Below, in pieces: positions 34,327-42,054 of a stretch of 64,000 bases of DNA. Made by a program: the position numbers and the translations under genes. Positions within the stretch are counted from its first letter, which is position 1, and every line of letters starts with the position of its first letter. The stretch lies in the NCBI GenBank assembly GCA_965235095.1, contig OZ249405.1; one strand, given 5' to 3'. Source of the stretch: Fontibacterium abundans. Its GTDB lineage: Bacteria; Pseudomonadota; Alphaproteobacteria; Pelagibacterales; Pelagibacteraceae. Below the pieces are notes generated by a model. It was given only the letters and a program-made list of their open reading frames with translations. It did no database searches and had not been told where the DNA came from.

Positions 34327-36897
34327 AGCGCCACAGCAATTTTTATATTTTTTTCCAGATCCACAATTACAAGAAGCATTTCTTGAAATTTTTTCTTGAA
34401 CAAGAGGTTGTTGCGATTGTGGTAGTCTATCTTCTTTTGTTACTTGAATATTAATTAAGAACATAATTAAATTTTCTTTAATTTTTGAAAGTAAATCTTT
34501 AAATAAATTAAAACTTTCTCTCTTATATTCATCTAATGGATTTTTTTGACCATAACCTCTAAGACCAATTACCTGTCTTAGTTGTTCAAGATACTGCAAA
34601 TGGCCTCTCCATTCATAATCAAGATTTTGTAGGAAAATTCTCTTTTCAACATCTTTATTAATATCATCTCCCGCAGTAGCAATTCTTGCTTTTCTTCTTT
34701 GATCAAAGTGATCTTTTAAGAATTCTTTTTGTTCAGAACTGCTTTTTGAAAGCCAAGCATTAAAATCGTTATCATCAATTTTAATTCCGCTTAAACGCTC
34801 TGTTTTTGTTTTAATTAATTTTTTGGAATTAATGTCAGCACTGTCCCTGTAACTACGTATTTCACTAATTAAATCTTCTATAATCTCATCAAAGATATCA
34901 TTCACTACATTGTAAATATTTTGATTTTTTATTACTCCTAATCTTTGTTCAAAAATTACTTTTCGTTGATCATTCATTACATCGTCAAACTGTAATAAAG
35001 TTTTTCTAATATCAAAATTTCTTCCCTCAACTCTTTGCTGTGCTTTTTCTAAGGCTTTATTGATCCAAGGGTGATCTATAGATTCTCCTTCTTTAAGACC
35101 TAGTTTTTGCAGCATAAAATCAATTTTTTCGGATCCAAAAATTCTCATAAGATCGTCTTGTAAACTTAAATAAAAAATGGAAGCGCCCATATCGCCTTGT
35201 CTTCCTGTTCTACCTCTTAATTGATTGTCTATTCTTCTGCTTTCATGACGTTCTGTCCCAATAACAAATAACCCGCCACTAGCTAATACTTTTGATTTTT
35301 CTTCTTCGTGCTCTTGTTTAGTTTTCTCAACTAAAACTTTATCATTAGTTCCGCCTTCTTTAATTTTTAGATCTAAATTCCCACCCAGCTGAATGTCAGT
35401 TCCTCTGCCCGCCATGTTTGTTGCAATGGTAACTGCACCAATTCTTCCTGCTTGGGCAATGATACTTGCCTCTTGTTCATGAAATTTTGCATTTAAAACA
35501 TTATGTTTTATAGATTCGTCTTTTAAAATTTTTGAAATTCTTTCAGATTTTTCAATACTAGTAGTTCCAATTAAAACAGGTTGTTTTTTTCCATTAGCTT
35601 CTACAATTTGTTTTATAATTGCATTAAACTTTTCTTTTTCAGTTCTAAAAATTTTATCATTAAAATCTTTTCTAATCATGGGTCTATTAGTCGGTAATTC
35701 AACTACATCTAATTTATAAATTTCGTAAAATTCTTCAGCTTCTGTCATCGCTGTTCCGGTCATGCCTGAAAGTTTTTCATACAATCTAAAATAATTTTGG
35801 AATGTTATTGAAGCTAAAGTTTGATTTTCATTTTGAATTTGAACTCCTTCTTTTGCTTCAATTGCTTGATGCAGACCATCGGAATATCGTCTGCCGTCCA
35901 TAATACGGCCGGTAAACTCATCAATAATATAAATTTGATTATCTTTGACGATGTAGTCTTTGTCTTTAGTGAAAAGCATATTTGCTCTTAAAGACTGATT
36001 AATGTGATGAACGATAGATAAATTTTGTGGATCGTAAAAACTAGCACCTTTTAATAAGTTTATTTTTCTTAATTTATCTTCAATAAAATCTATTCCTTTT
36101 TCCGTTAGCAGGGCACTACGATCTTTTTCATCCGTGTCATAATGTTCCTTACTTAATTGATTAACTAATTTGTTGCATAAAAAATATTGAGAAGAATTAT
36201 CTTCTGTTGGTCCGGAAATAATTAAAGGAGTTCTGGCTTCATCAATTAAAATACTATCTACTTCATCAACTATACAGAAATAATGTTTTCGCTGTACCAT
36301 CTCGGCAATTGAATATTTCATGTTGTCTCTTAAATAATCAAATCCAAATTCATTATTTGTTCCATAAGTAATGTCGCATTCATATTGAGCTTTTCTACTA
36401 GCATCTTCGATACCATTTACGATACAGCCAACGCTAACTCCTAAAAAATTATAAATTTTTGACATCCACTCAGAGTCACGTTTTGCGAGATAGTCATTCA
36501 CGGTTACAACATGAACACCTTTTTCTGTTAAGCTATTTAAATAAGCGGGCAGAGTTGCAACCAATGTTTTTCCCTCCCCAGTTTTCATTTCTGAAATACC
36601 GCCCTGATGAAGAATAATTCCACCCAGTAACTGCACATCAAAATGTCTTTGCCCTGTAGTTCGAACACTTGCTTCACGAACACAAGCAAATGCTTCTGGT
36701 AAAATTTTTATTAAATTTTCTCCATTTTTAATTCTTTTTTTAAATTCTTGAGTTTTGTCCTTTAGTTCTTGATCTGAAAGCTTTTGGATTTGTGGTTCTA
36801 ATGAATTAATTTTCTGAACTAACGGCTGTATTTCAATAAGCTTACGCTCGTTAGACGTTTTGAATATTTTTTTTAAAATGTTTAAACCAGGTATCAT
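34312..36897 (-). CDS. secA: Preprotein translocase ATPase SecA
   Basis: Motor of Sec protein export. 861 residues. Helicase motifs: MKTGEGKTLVATLPAYL, the Walker B region VDEVDSILIDEARTPLIISG, TNMAGRGTDIQLGGN, RRIDNQLRGRTGRQGDMG. The C-terminal zinc site CNCGSGKKYKNCCG is intact, so SecB and lipid contacts are likely retained. Its 3' end overlaps accA by 15 bases, and it is divergent from argJ over 82 bases. Confidence 0.97.
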   Translation of the reverse strand: MIPGLNILKKIFKTSNERKLIEIQPLVQKINSLEPQIQKLSDQELKDKTQEFKKRIKNGENLIKILPEAFACVREASVRTTGQRHFDVQLLGGIILHQGGISEMKTGEGKTLVATLPAYLNSLTEKGVHVVTVNDYLAKRDSEWMSKIYNFLGVSVGCIVNGIEDASRKAQYECDITYGTNNEFGFDYLRDNMKYSIAEMVQRKHYFCIVDEVDSILIDEARTPLIISGPTEDNSSQYFLCNKLVNQLSKEHYDTDEKDRSALLTEKGIDFIEDKLRKINLLKGASFYDPQNLSIVHHINQSLRANMLFTKDKDYIVKDNQIYIIDEFTGRIMDGRRYSDGLHQAIEAKEGVQIQNENQTLASITFQNYFRLYEKLSGMTGTAMTEAEEFYEIYKLDVVELPTNRPMIRKDFNDKIFRTEKEKFNAIIKQIVEANGKKQPVLIGTTSIEKSERISKILKDESIKHNVLNAKFHEQEASIIAQAGRIGAVTIATNMAGRGTDIQLGGNLDLKIKEGGTNDKVLVEKTKQEHEEEKSKVLASGGLFVIGTERHESRRIDNQLRGRTGRQGDMGASIFYLSLQDDLMRIFGSEKIDFMLQKLGLKEGESIDHPWINKALEKAQQRVEGRNFDIRKTLLQFDDVMNDQRKVIFEQRLGVIKNQNIYNVVNDIFDEIIEDLISEIRSYRDSADINSKKLIKTKTERLSGIKIDDNDFNAWLSKSSSEQKEFLKDHFDQRRKARIATAGDDINKDVEKRIFLQNLDYEWRGHLQYLEQLRQVIGLRGYGQKNPLDEYKRESFNLFKDLLSKIKENLIMFLINIQVTKEDRLPQSQQPLVQEKISRNASCNCGSGKKYKNCCGALSKD

Positions 36898-36979
36898 TTT
36901 GAGATATTACTACAGATAAATTAAATAGTATAAATTTAGCAACTACCTTATAACTGAAAAAATACTAAATAAAATACAC

Positions 36980-38242
36980 ATGACTACGCTATTTCAAAAC
37001 TTTTTTAAGAAAAAACAACTTAATAGAGTGACCAAAGATTTCCCCGAGATGCCAAGTATTGATGGACTGGAGATTTCAACGATAAGCGCGGGTTTGTATA
37101 ATACAAATAGAGATGACGTGAGTTTATTTTATTTTCCAGATGGCGCTATATTTTCAGGAGTTTATACAAAGTCTTCAACAAGATCTGTTTGTATTGATTG
37201 GAATGTTAAGGCGAATAAAAAAGATATCAGAGCTTTATTAGTTAACACTAGAAATGCTAATGCATATACAGGCAAACAAGGATTAAATAGTATTATCGAA
37301 TTATCAAAGTTTTTTTTAGATAAGAAAAAAATTTCAAACAAACAAATTTTATTCGCATCTACAGGTGTTATTGGTCAACCATTTCCGCTTGCTAAAGTTA
37401 AGAACGCTCTTCCAAATCTAATCGAAAAATTAAAAAGACCTATAAAATTAACTTGGATTAAGCAGGCCTTATCAATTATGACCACAGATACATTTGGAAA
37501 AATGAGCTGCGCAGTGGTTCAAACCAATAAAGATTTTATAAATATAGCAGGTATTGCAAAAGGCTCAGGAATGATAGCGCCAAATATGGCAACGATGTTT
37601 GGTTTTATCTTTACTGACGCAAATATTTCCCAAGAGGTTCTAAATAAAATGTTGAAAAGAAATACTGAAAATACATTTAATGCAATTACAGTTGATGGAG
37701 ACACTTCAACAAACGATATGGTTTTGGTTTTCTCAACTAGAAAAGCTAAGAATAGAATTATTAACGATATAAATTCTAAAACAGCAAAAGATTTCGAAAA
37801 GGCACTTTATGAAGTAATGCTGGATCTTTCAAAACAAGTTGTTTTGGATGGGGAGGGAGCTAAAAAATTTCTCACTATAAATGTAACAGGAGCCTCCAAT
37901 GATAAATTTGCAAAAGAGGTTGCAATGTCTATTGCAAATTCACCGCTTGTAAAAACTGCGCTTGCAGGAAGCGATCCTAATTGGGGTAGAATTTTAATGG
38001 CGATTGGCAAGACTAACGAAAGAGTAAAACAAGAAAAAATTGAAATTAAAATTGGAGATTCTTTAATTACAAAATACGGAATGCAGGTGCCAAGCTATGA
38101 CGAGCAAAAAGTTAAAAACTATATGCTTGGTGATGATATTATTTTTGATGTTAATTTAAATTTAGGCAAAGGAAAATTTACTGCTTATACTTGTGATTTT
38201 AATGCAGAGTATATTTCAATTAACGCAGATTATAGATCTTAA
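36980..38242 (+). CDS. argJ: Glutamate N-acetyltransferase/ornithine acetyltransferase
   Basis: Recycles the acetyl group in arginine synthesis. It is made as a precursor that cleaves itself; the site is Ala204-Thr205 in KGSGMIAPNMAT, with the nucleophile Thr205 starting the beta chain. Other motifs: NTRNANAYTG, TVDGDTSTNDM, GAKKF, AGSDPNWGRI and the C-terminal YISINADYRS. 420 residues. Ends directly against the convergent mbfA stop with no spacer. In many relatives a peptidyl-prolyl isomerase gene lies between secA and argJ; here it is absent. Confidence 0.95.
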   Translation: MTTLFQNFFKKKQLNRVTKDFPEMPSIDGLEISTISAGLYNTNRDDVSLFYFPDGAIFSGVYTKSSTRSVCIDWNVKANKKDIRALLVNTRNANAYTGKQGLNSIIELSKFFLDKKKISNKQILFASTGVIGQPFPLAKVKNALPNLIEKLKRPIKLTWIKQALSIMTTDTFGKMSCAVVQTNKDFINIAGIAKGSGMIAPNMATMFGFIFTDANISQEVLNKMLKRNTENTFNAITVDGDTSTNDMVLVFSTRKAKNRIINDINSKTAKDFEKALYEVMLDLSKQVVLDGEGAKKFLTINVTGASNDKFAKEVAMSIANSPLVKTALAGSDPNWGRILMAIGKTNERVKQEKIEIKIGDSLITKYGMQVPSYDEQKVKNYMLGDDIIFDVNLNLGKGKFTAYTCDFNAEYISINADYRS

Positions 38243-39220
38243 TTAACCTGTTCCAATAAGAATTCCAGCAGCAAGAACTAACGCTCCTCCAACAACAACT
38301 TGAAGCGCTGCTCTAAAGAATGGAGCTTCCATATATTTATTTTGAATCCAAACAATTGCCCATAGTTCAAAGAATACGACAATCATTGCAATAATAGTTG
38401 CTGTCCAAAAATGCGGTATTAAATATGGCAGTGCATGTCCTAATCCACCGACCGCAGTCATTATTCCACATGCAAGCCCACGTTTTACAGGAGAGCCTCT
38501 TCCTGAAATTACTCCATCGTCAGATACAGCCTCAGTTAATCCCATAGATATTCCGGCACCAACTGATGCTGCAAGACCCACGATAAAAGTTGTCCAAGTA
38601 TTTTGTGTTGCAAACGCTGTTGCAAAGATTGGGGCTAATGTTGAAACGGAGCCATCCATTAACCCAGCTAAACCGGGTTGCACCCATGTTAAAATAAATT
38701 GTCTTTTAGAAGTTCTCGCTTCAATTTCTTTTGCATCACCACTTGCGTGCGATTCTATTAATTTATCTACAACAGAAGTATGTCCTGCTTCAGCTGCTGC
38801 AAGATCACCAAGTAATTTTCTAGTTCCGGCATCAGTAGTTGCTTGAGCTGCCCTCATATAAAAATTATAAGCATCTCTTTCCATCATTTCAGATTCTAAT
38901 CTAATCCTATCAACGCTTAAATTTTTTATTAGCCATGTTGGTTTTCGTGCATAAAAACCTGAAACGTGCTCTCTTCTTATAAGAGGAATGTTATCACCAA
39001 ATCTAGATTGAAATTTATTAATTAGAACTTTTCTATGACCATCTTCAACTTTTGCCATATCTAAAAATATCTTCGAAGAATCTGGATAATCTTTTTTTAA
39101 ATGTTCAGCATAGTTTCTATAGATAGAAGCATCATCTTCTTCTGAAGAAATAGCTAAAGCTAATATTTCTTTTTCAGATAAATCACTGAACTTTTTTCTG
39201 TAACTAAAGCCTGGGATCAT
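38243..39220 (-). CDS. mbfA: Membrane-bound ferritin MbfA (ferritin-like domain fused to VIT1)
   Basis: 325 residues. N-terminal ferritin/rubrerythrin-like four-helix domain (about 1-165) with iron-ligand pairs (SSEEDDASIY, KVEDGHRK, ESEMMERDAY, AAAEAGHTS), fused to a VIT1/CCC1 transporter domain with about five membrane segments (starting near QPGLAGLMDGSVSTLAPIF). In Bradyrhizobium and Agrobacterium MbfA exports iron and protects against iron and peroxide stress under Irr control. It is 38 bases downstream of the FTR1 iron permease, so import and export sit in one operon. Confidence 0.9.
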   Translation of the reverse strand: MIPGFSYRKKFSDLSEKEILALAISSEEDDASIYRNYAEHLKKDYPDSSKIFLDMAKVEDGHRKVLINKFQSRFGDNIPLIRREHVSGFYARKPTWLIKNLSVDRIRLESEMMERDAYNFYMRAAQATTDAGTRKLLGDLAAAEAGHTSVVDKLIESHASGDAKEIEARTSKRQFILTWVQPGLAGLMDGSVSTLAPIFATAFATQNTWTTFIVGLAASVGAGISMGLTEAVSDDGVISGRGSPVKRGLACGIMTAVGGLGHALPYLIPHFWTATIIAMIVVFFELWAIVWIQNKYMEAPFFRAALQVVVGGALVLAAGILIGTG

Positions 39221-39258
39221 TAATATTATATACTAATTTTATTTATAAAATTAATAAA

Positions 39259-39906
39259 TTAGATTATCTTTAGTTCGCGTAAGCCCGCATAGAGTTCTTT
39301 TGCGCCTTCGTAACCAAAATAAATTGAAAGTAATAGTAACAAAATACTAGAAATTCTAAAAAAAATTCCTATCGGAAGGATTTTAGTAACTTTATTTAAA
39401 CCAAAATAAACAAAAACTAGAGCTAAAATTCCGCTCAAAGCTCCTGCAATAACTGGTAATGTACTATAAATTGTAGATGTAAAAAGAGCGGCATAAAATA
39501 GAACTATTTCAAAACCTTCACGAATAATTGCAAAAAACACTGTAAGCGACAATAAGAATGGATTTCCAGTTGCAATTGCCTTGTCTACTTGACCCTCAAC
39601 ATGCTTTTTAGCAGTGTGACTAAAGTAAGCAACATATGCCAGCATTCCCGATGCTATTATCATAACTGAACCTTCAAATAATTCTTCATGAGCGTGAGTT
39701 ACTGCTGCAATTTTTTTTACAGCTAATGCAGTTAGTAAAGAAACTATAACACCAGCTATTAATCCCCAAATAACGGCAGGACGTTGATGTCTTGCATTCA
39801 TTTTGTCTAAATAAGTAAATACTAATACGCAAATTAACAAAGCTTCGAAGCCTTCACGAAAAAGGATAAAAAAAGAGCTTAAATATGGGCTTAAAGATTC
39901 AATCAT
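39259..39906 (-). CDS. FTR1 family iron permease (EfeU-like)
   Basis: Seven-segment membrane protein of 215 residues. The two iron-transport motifs REGFE are present: residues 17-21 (LFREGFEALLI) and about 125-129 (IIREGFEIVLF). No EfeO or EfeB gene is adjacent; instead mbfA follows on the same strand. The 180-base upstream region holds an inverted repeat (39975-39997) that may be a control site. Confidence 0.92.
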   Translation of the reverse strand: MIESLSPYLSSFFILFREGFEALLICVLVFTYLDKMNARHQRPAVIWGLIAGVIVSLLTALAVKKIAAVTHAHEELFEGSVMIIASGMLAYVAYFSHTAKKHVEGQVDKAIATGNPFLLSLTVFFAIIREGFEIVLFYAALFTSTIYSTLPVIAGALSGILALVFVYFGLNKVTKILPIGIFFRISSILLLLLSIYFGYEGAKELYAGLRELKII

Positions 39907-39974
39907 TTTAGGAAGTTGATGATTATTTGTTCATAGAATTAATGTCAATATAAAACAGCAAGGCAGAAGTATCA

Positions 39975-39997
39975 ATTCCTAGTATTTTAATAGGAAT
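39975..39997. promoter_or_regulatory. Inverted repeat upstream of the iron permease operon
   Basis: ATTCCTA (39975-39981), 9 bases, TAGGAAT (39991-39997): perfect 7-base arms, 69 bases upstream of the FTR1 start. The position suits an operator. The sequence does not match the Irr (ICE) or RirA (TGA-N9-TCA) boxes I know, and there is no T run for a terminator. Confidence 0.3.
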
Positions 39998-40086
39998 AGT
40001 TATTAATTTTCAAATAAAAAATTAAATTTAAACTCAAATTGTCGCACAATTTATTTAAAATTTAGGTGAGAAATATTATTTAAGTA

Positions 40087-40516
40087 TTAAAAAATATTAT
40101 CTTCTTTGTCTTTAAGATCAGTCAAATGATACTCTAAAGCACGAGCAGACATTTGAACTTCGATTACAAATAAAATAATTGCAATTCCAAATAAAACAAC
40201 TGCTATTCCAAAGCAGTTTAATGAAATATCTGGTTTATTAATGTAACCAAAAAAAATAGTTAATAAGTTTGAGAATAACGCAATCCCCGAAAGAGTTTGG
40301 ATTAGTTTAATAAGTTTTATTCTGTAAGTTAAAGTTTTTATTTGAGCAATATATCTTCTGCCCATAACATCTTTTGTATCTATTTTTTTTTTCAATAATT
40401 TCAGCATGAATTTTTCTAATTAATGCAGCACAGCTATTATAACGATGAGTAAAATTAGTCATCATTAATGGTATGGCTGGAAATAGTAAGGCTGGGTAGA
40501 TAATGAAGCTTTCCAT
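40087..40516 (-). pseudogene. DUF2721 family membrane protein, frame broken at a run of ten A
   Basis: Two reading frames on the same strand together give one DUF2721 protein. The 5' frame (40516 to about 40393) encodes the family start, FPAIPLMMTNFTHRYNSCAA and LIRKIHAEIIEKK; the 3' frame (about 40383 to 40087) encodes GRRYIAQIKTLTYRIKLIK, two membrane segments and MSARALEYHL. They join at a coding-strand run of ten A (40383-40392). With nine A the frame is continuous and gives about 142 residues, the normal family length. Either a recent mutation, a sequencing error, or slippage at the run that restores the frame. Confidence 0.75.
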
Positions 40517-40539
40517 TTAAATATTAAAAATAATAATTT

Positions 40540-40674
40540 TTAAATATCTGTAAAAGTTCCTGTTCTAGGGTCTTTTTTTAACGCTCTAATTTGATTTTGT
40601 TTTTTACTGCGTGAATAAAGAAAAAGCATTGCAGCAATTAAAAAAACTATTAAAGTAATTAAATATTTAGTCAT
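40540..40674 (-). CDS. Small single-pass membrane protein, 44 residues
   Basis: ATG at 40674 to TAA at 40540. Product: one membrane segment (about residues 4-20, LITLIVFLIAAMLFL), then a basic stretch (RSKKQNQIRALKKDPRTG) ending TFTDI. Upstream of the DUF2721 gene on the same strand with 23 bases between. No family recognised. The frame spans nearly the whole gap and the protein has a plausible positive-inside topology. Confidence 0.6.
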   Translation of the reverse strand: MTKYLITLIVFLIAAMLFLYSRSKKQNQIRALKKDPRTGTFTDI

Positions 40675-40732
40675 TATTTAGTAAGTTAAATTCTAATTAT
40701 GACTATTCGAAGTCAACTACTAGACTAATATA

Positions 40733-41284
40733 ATGCAAGTAAGATCGATAATTTTTGTATGTCTTTTAAGCATAACAAGCTTTTTTCCTGCTTTTGCAAA
40801 TGAGCAAAAAATTATTAAAGATTTAAAAGAGGGTGGAAAATTAATTCTTATTCGACATTCAGACGCACCAGGAACAGGTGATCCTGCAAATTTTAATTTA
40901 AATGATTGCAAAACCCAACGAAATTTATCAGCAGAAGGTATCGAACAAGCAAAAAGATTAGGTGAATTTTTTAAAAAAAATAATATTTCTTTTGAAAAAG
41001 TTTACTCATCTGAATATTGTCGATGCAAAGATACAGCAAGAAACGCATTTAAAGATTTTGAAACTTTTTCAGGATTAAATTCTACCTTTGCGGATCCGAG
41101 TAAAACACCTGCATATATGAAGAAAACTAAAGAATTTATTGAAAAATTAGATAAGAATAAAAACTATATTTTTGTTGCTCATCACACAACAATTGAAGGG
41201 CTAGCTAGCGCATATGCAAGCTCAGGTGAGATGATCATAGTAGATAGATCTTATAAAGTTATTGGCACCTTCAAAGTTAATTAG
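40733..41284 (+). CDS. Periplasmic histidine phosphatase superfamily protein
   Basis: 183 residues with a Sec signal peptide (1-22, likely cut after AFA). The phosphatase domain has the catalytic RHS motif (LILIRHSDAPG, Arg41-His42), a second Arg in SSEYCRCKDTA, and the second catalytic His in IFVAHHTTIEGL. This is the branch 2-like/SixA-type subgroup often found exported in alphaproteobacteria. Substrate unknown. It is divergent from the 44-residue gene by 58 bases. Confidence 0.87.
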   Translation: MQVRSIIFVCLLSITSFFPAFANEQKIIKDLKEGGKLILIRHSDAPGTGDPANFNLNDCKTQRNLSAEGIEQAKRLGEFFKKNNISFEKVYSSEYCRCKDTARNAFKDFETFSGLNSTFADPSKTPAYMKKTKEFIEKLDKNKNYIFVAHHTTIEGLASAYASSGEMIIVDRSYKVIGTFKVN

Positions 41285-41315
41285 CATACCTCACTTTCCA
41301 ACATTGCATTAGTTA

Positions 41316-41325
41316 GTTATGCATT
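41316..41325. repeat. GTTATGCATT element upstream of the HTH gene
   Basis: GTTATGCATT, containing the palindrome ATGCAT, 19 bases upstream of the ATG of the LysR-type HTH gene. The identical 10-mer recurs at 41612-41621, just after that gene and upstream of glnK. Candidate binding sites for the HTH protein; this is inference from two copies. Confidence 0.3.
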
Positions 41326-41344
41326 TTGAATATAAAATTCTTAA

Positions 41345-41602
41345 ATGAATTGGGAAAAGCTAAAAGCATTTAAAAAAGTCTCTAAAGCTGGGAGTTTTTT
41401 AACAGCATCAAAACAAGAGAATAAATCCCAATCAACTTTTTCAAGAGCCGTGATGGATCTTGAGAAAGAAATAAATGAAAAACTTTTTAATAGAACGAGC
41501 AAAGGAGTCATGCCAACTTTGCATGGCAGCACACTTTTAAATTTAGTTGATGATTTTTCTAATAAATTAAATCAATTTAAGAACAATATCAGAAAAAATT
41601 AA
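41345..41602 (+). CDS. LysR-type helix-turn-helix protein without effector domain
   Basis: 85 residues that match only the N-terminal winged helix-turn-helix of LysR regulators: MNWEKLKAFKKVSKAGSFL, ASKQENKSQSTFSRAVMDLE, and the wing EKLFNRTSKGVMPTLHG, then a short linker helix and stop. The usual 200-residue effector domain is missing, and nothing resembling it follows in any frame before glnK. The frame is intact, so it may be a functional stand-alone DNA-binding protein, or the remnant of a truncated regulator. It lies 113 bases upstream of glnK on the same strand. Confidence 0.8.
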   Translation: MNWEKLKAFKKVSKAGSFLTASKQENKSQSTFSRAVMDLEKEINEKLFNRTSKGVMPTLHGSTLLNLVDDFSNKLNQFKNNIRKN

Positions 41603-41611
41603 TTTTTTTTG

Positions 41612-41621
41612 GTTATGCATT
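41612..41621. repeat. Second GTTATGCATT element, in the glnK leader
   Basis: Exact copy of the 10-mer at 41316-41325, placed 10 bases after the HTH gene stop and about 95 bases before glnK. Two identical sites bracketing a regulator gene suggest autoregulation and control of glnK-amtB, but chance matches are not excluded in A/T-rich DNA. Confidence 0.3.
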
Positions 41622-41682
41622 CCGATCATATCTGAATCATTGAATGGTCATTTCATTTTAGAAAAAAACTTTGTTACTCCAT

Positions 41683-41694
41683 TGTTAATTAACA
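41683..41694. promoter_or_regulatory. 12-base perfect palindrome before glnK
   Basis: TGTTAATTAACA, 21 bases before the glnK ATG and upstream of its ribosome site (GGGAG, 41707-41711). It could be an operator. Pure A/T palindromes occur by chance in this genome, but the outer T-G/C-A pairs make it less likely. Confidence 0.25.
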
Positions 41695-41715
41695 CAAACA
41701 GAAACAGGGAGTATT

Positions 41716-42054
41716 ATGAAACTAATAACTGCGATCATAAAACCTGAACAAGCAGATAATGTTAAGAAAGCTCTTAACAAAATTGGCGTTGTTGGGTTGA
41801 CGATGACAGATGTCAAAGGATATGGCAGGCAGAAGGGTCATACAGAATTTTATCGAGGTTCTGAATATGAAGTTGCCTTTCTTCCTAAAACAAAACTAGA
41901 AATAGCGGTCTCAAATAAGAAATATAAAAATGCTTTAGAGACTATTCTTAAAACTGCGAAAACTGGAAAAATTGGTGATGGAAAAATTTTCGTAACTAAT
42001 TTGAGCCAAGTTATTCGTGTTCGAACAGGTGAAAAAGGAGATAAAGCAATATGA
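41716..42054 (+). CDS. glnK: Nitrogen regulatory protein PII
   Basis: Trimeric sensor of 2-oxoglutarate and ATP/ADP, 112 residues. The T-loop (GYGRQKGHTEFYRGSEYEVAF) includes Tyr51, the site uridylylated by GlnD in other proteobacteria. GKIGDGKIFV and the C-terminal VIRVRTGEKGDKAI are typical. Being directly coupled to amtB (ATGA overlap) marks it as the GlnK type, which plugs the ammonium channel. It has a clear ribosome site. I see no NtrC or sigma-54 site in the leader. Confidence 0.95.
   Translation: MKLITAIIKPEQADNVKKALNKIGVVGLTMTDVKGYGRQKGHTEFYRGSEYEVAFLPKTKLEIAVSNKKYKNALETILKTAKTGKIGDGKIFVTNLSQVIRVRTGEKGDKAI

Noticed and set aside
39917..39933. TGA...TCA pattern upstream of the iron permease, as a RirA (IRO) box
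   Set aside because: Spacing is 8 or 11 bases, not 9, and flanks do not fit the consensus.
41285..41344. Terminator after the histidine phosphatase gene
   Set aside because: No stem-loop with a T run can be drawn there.
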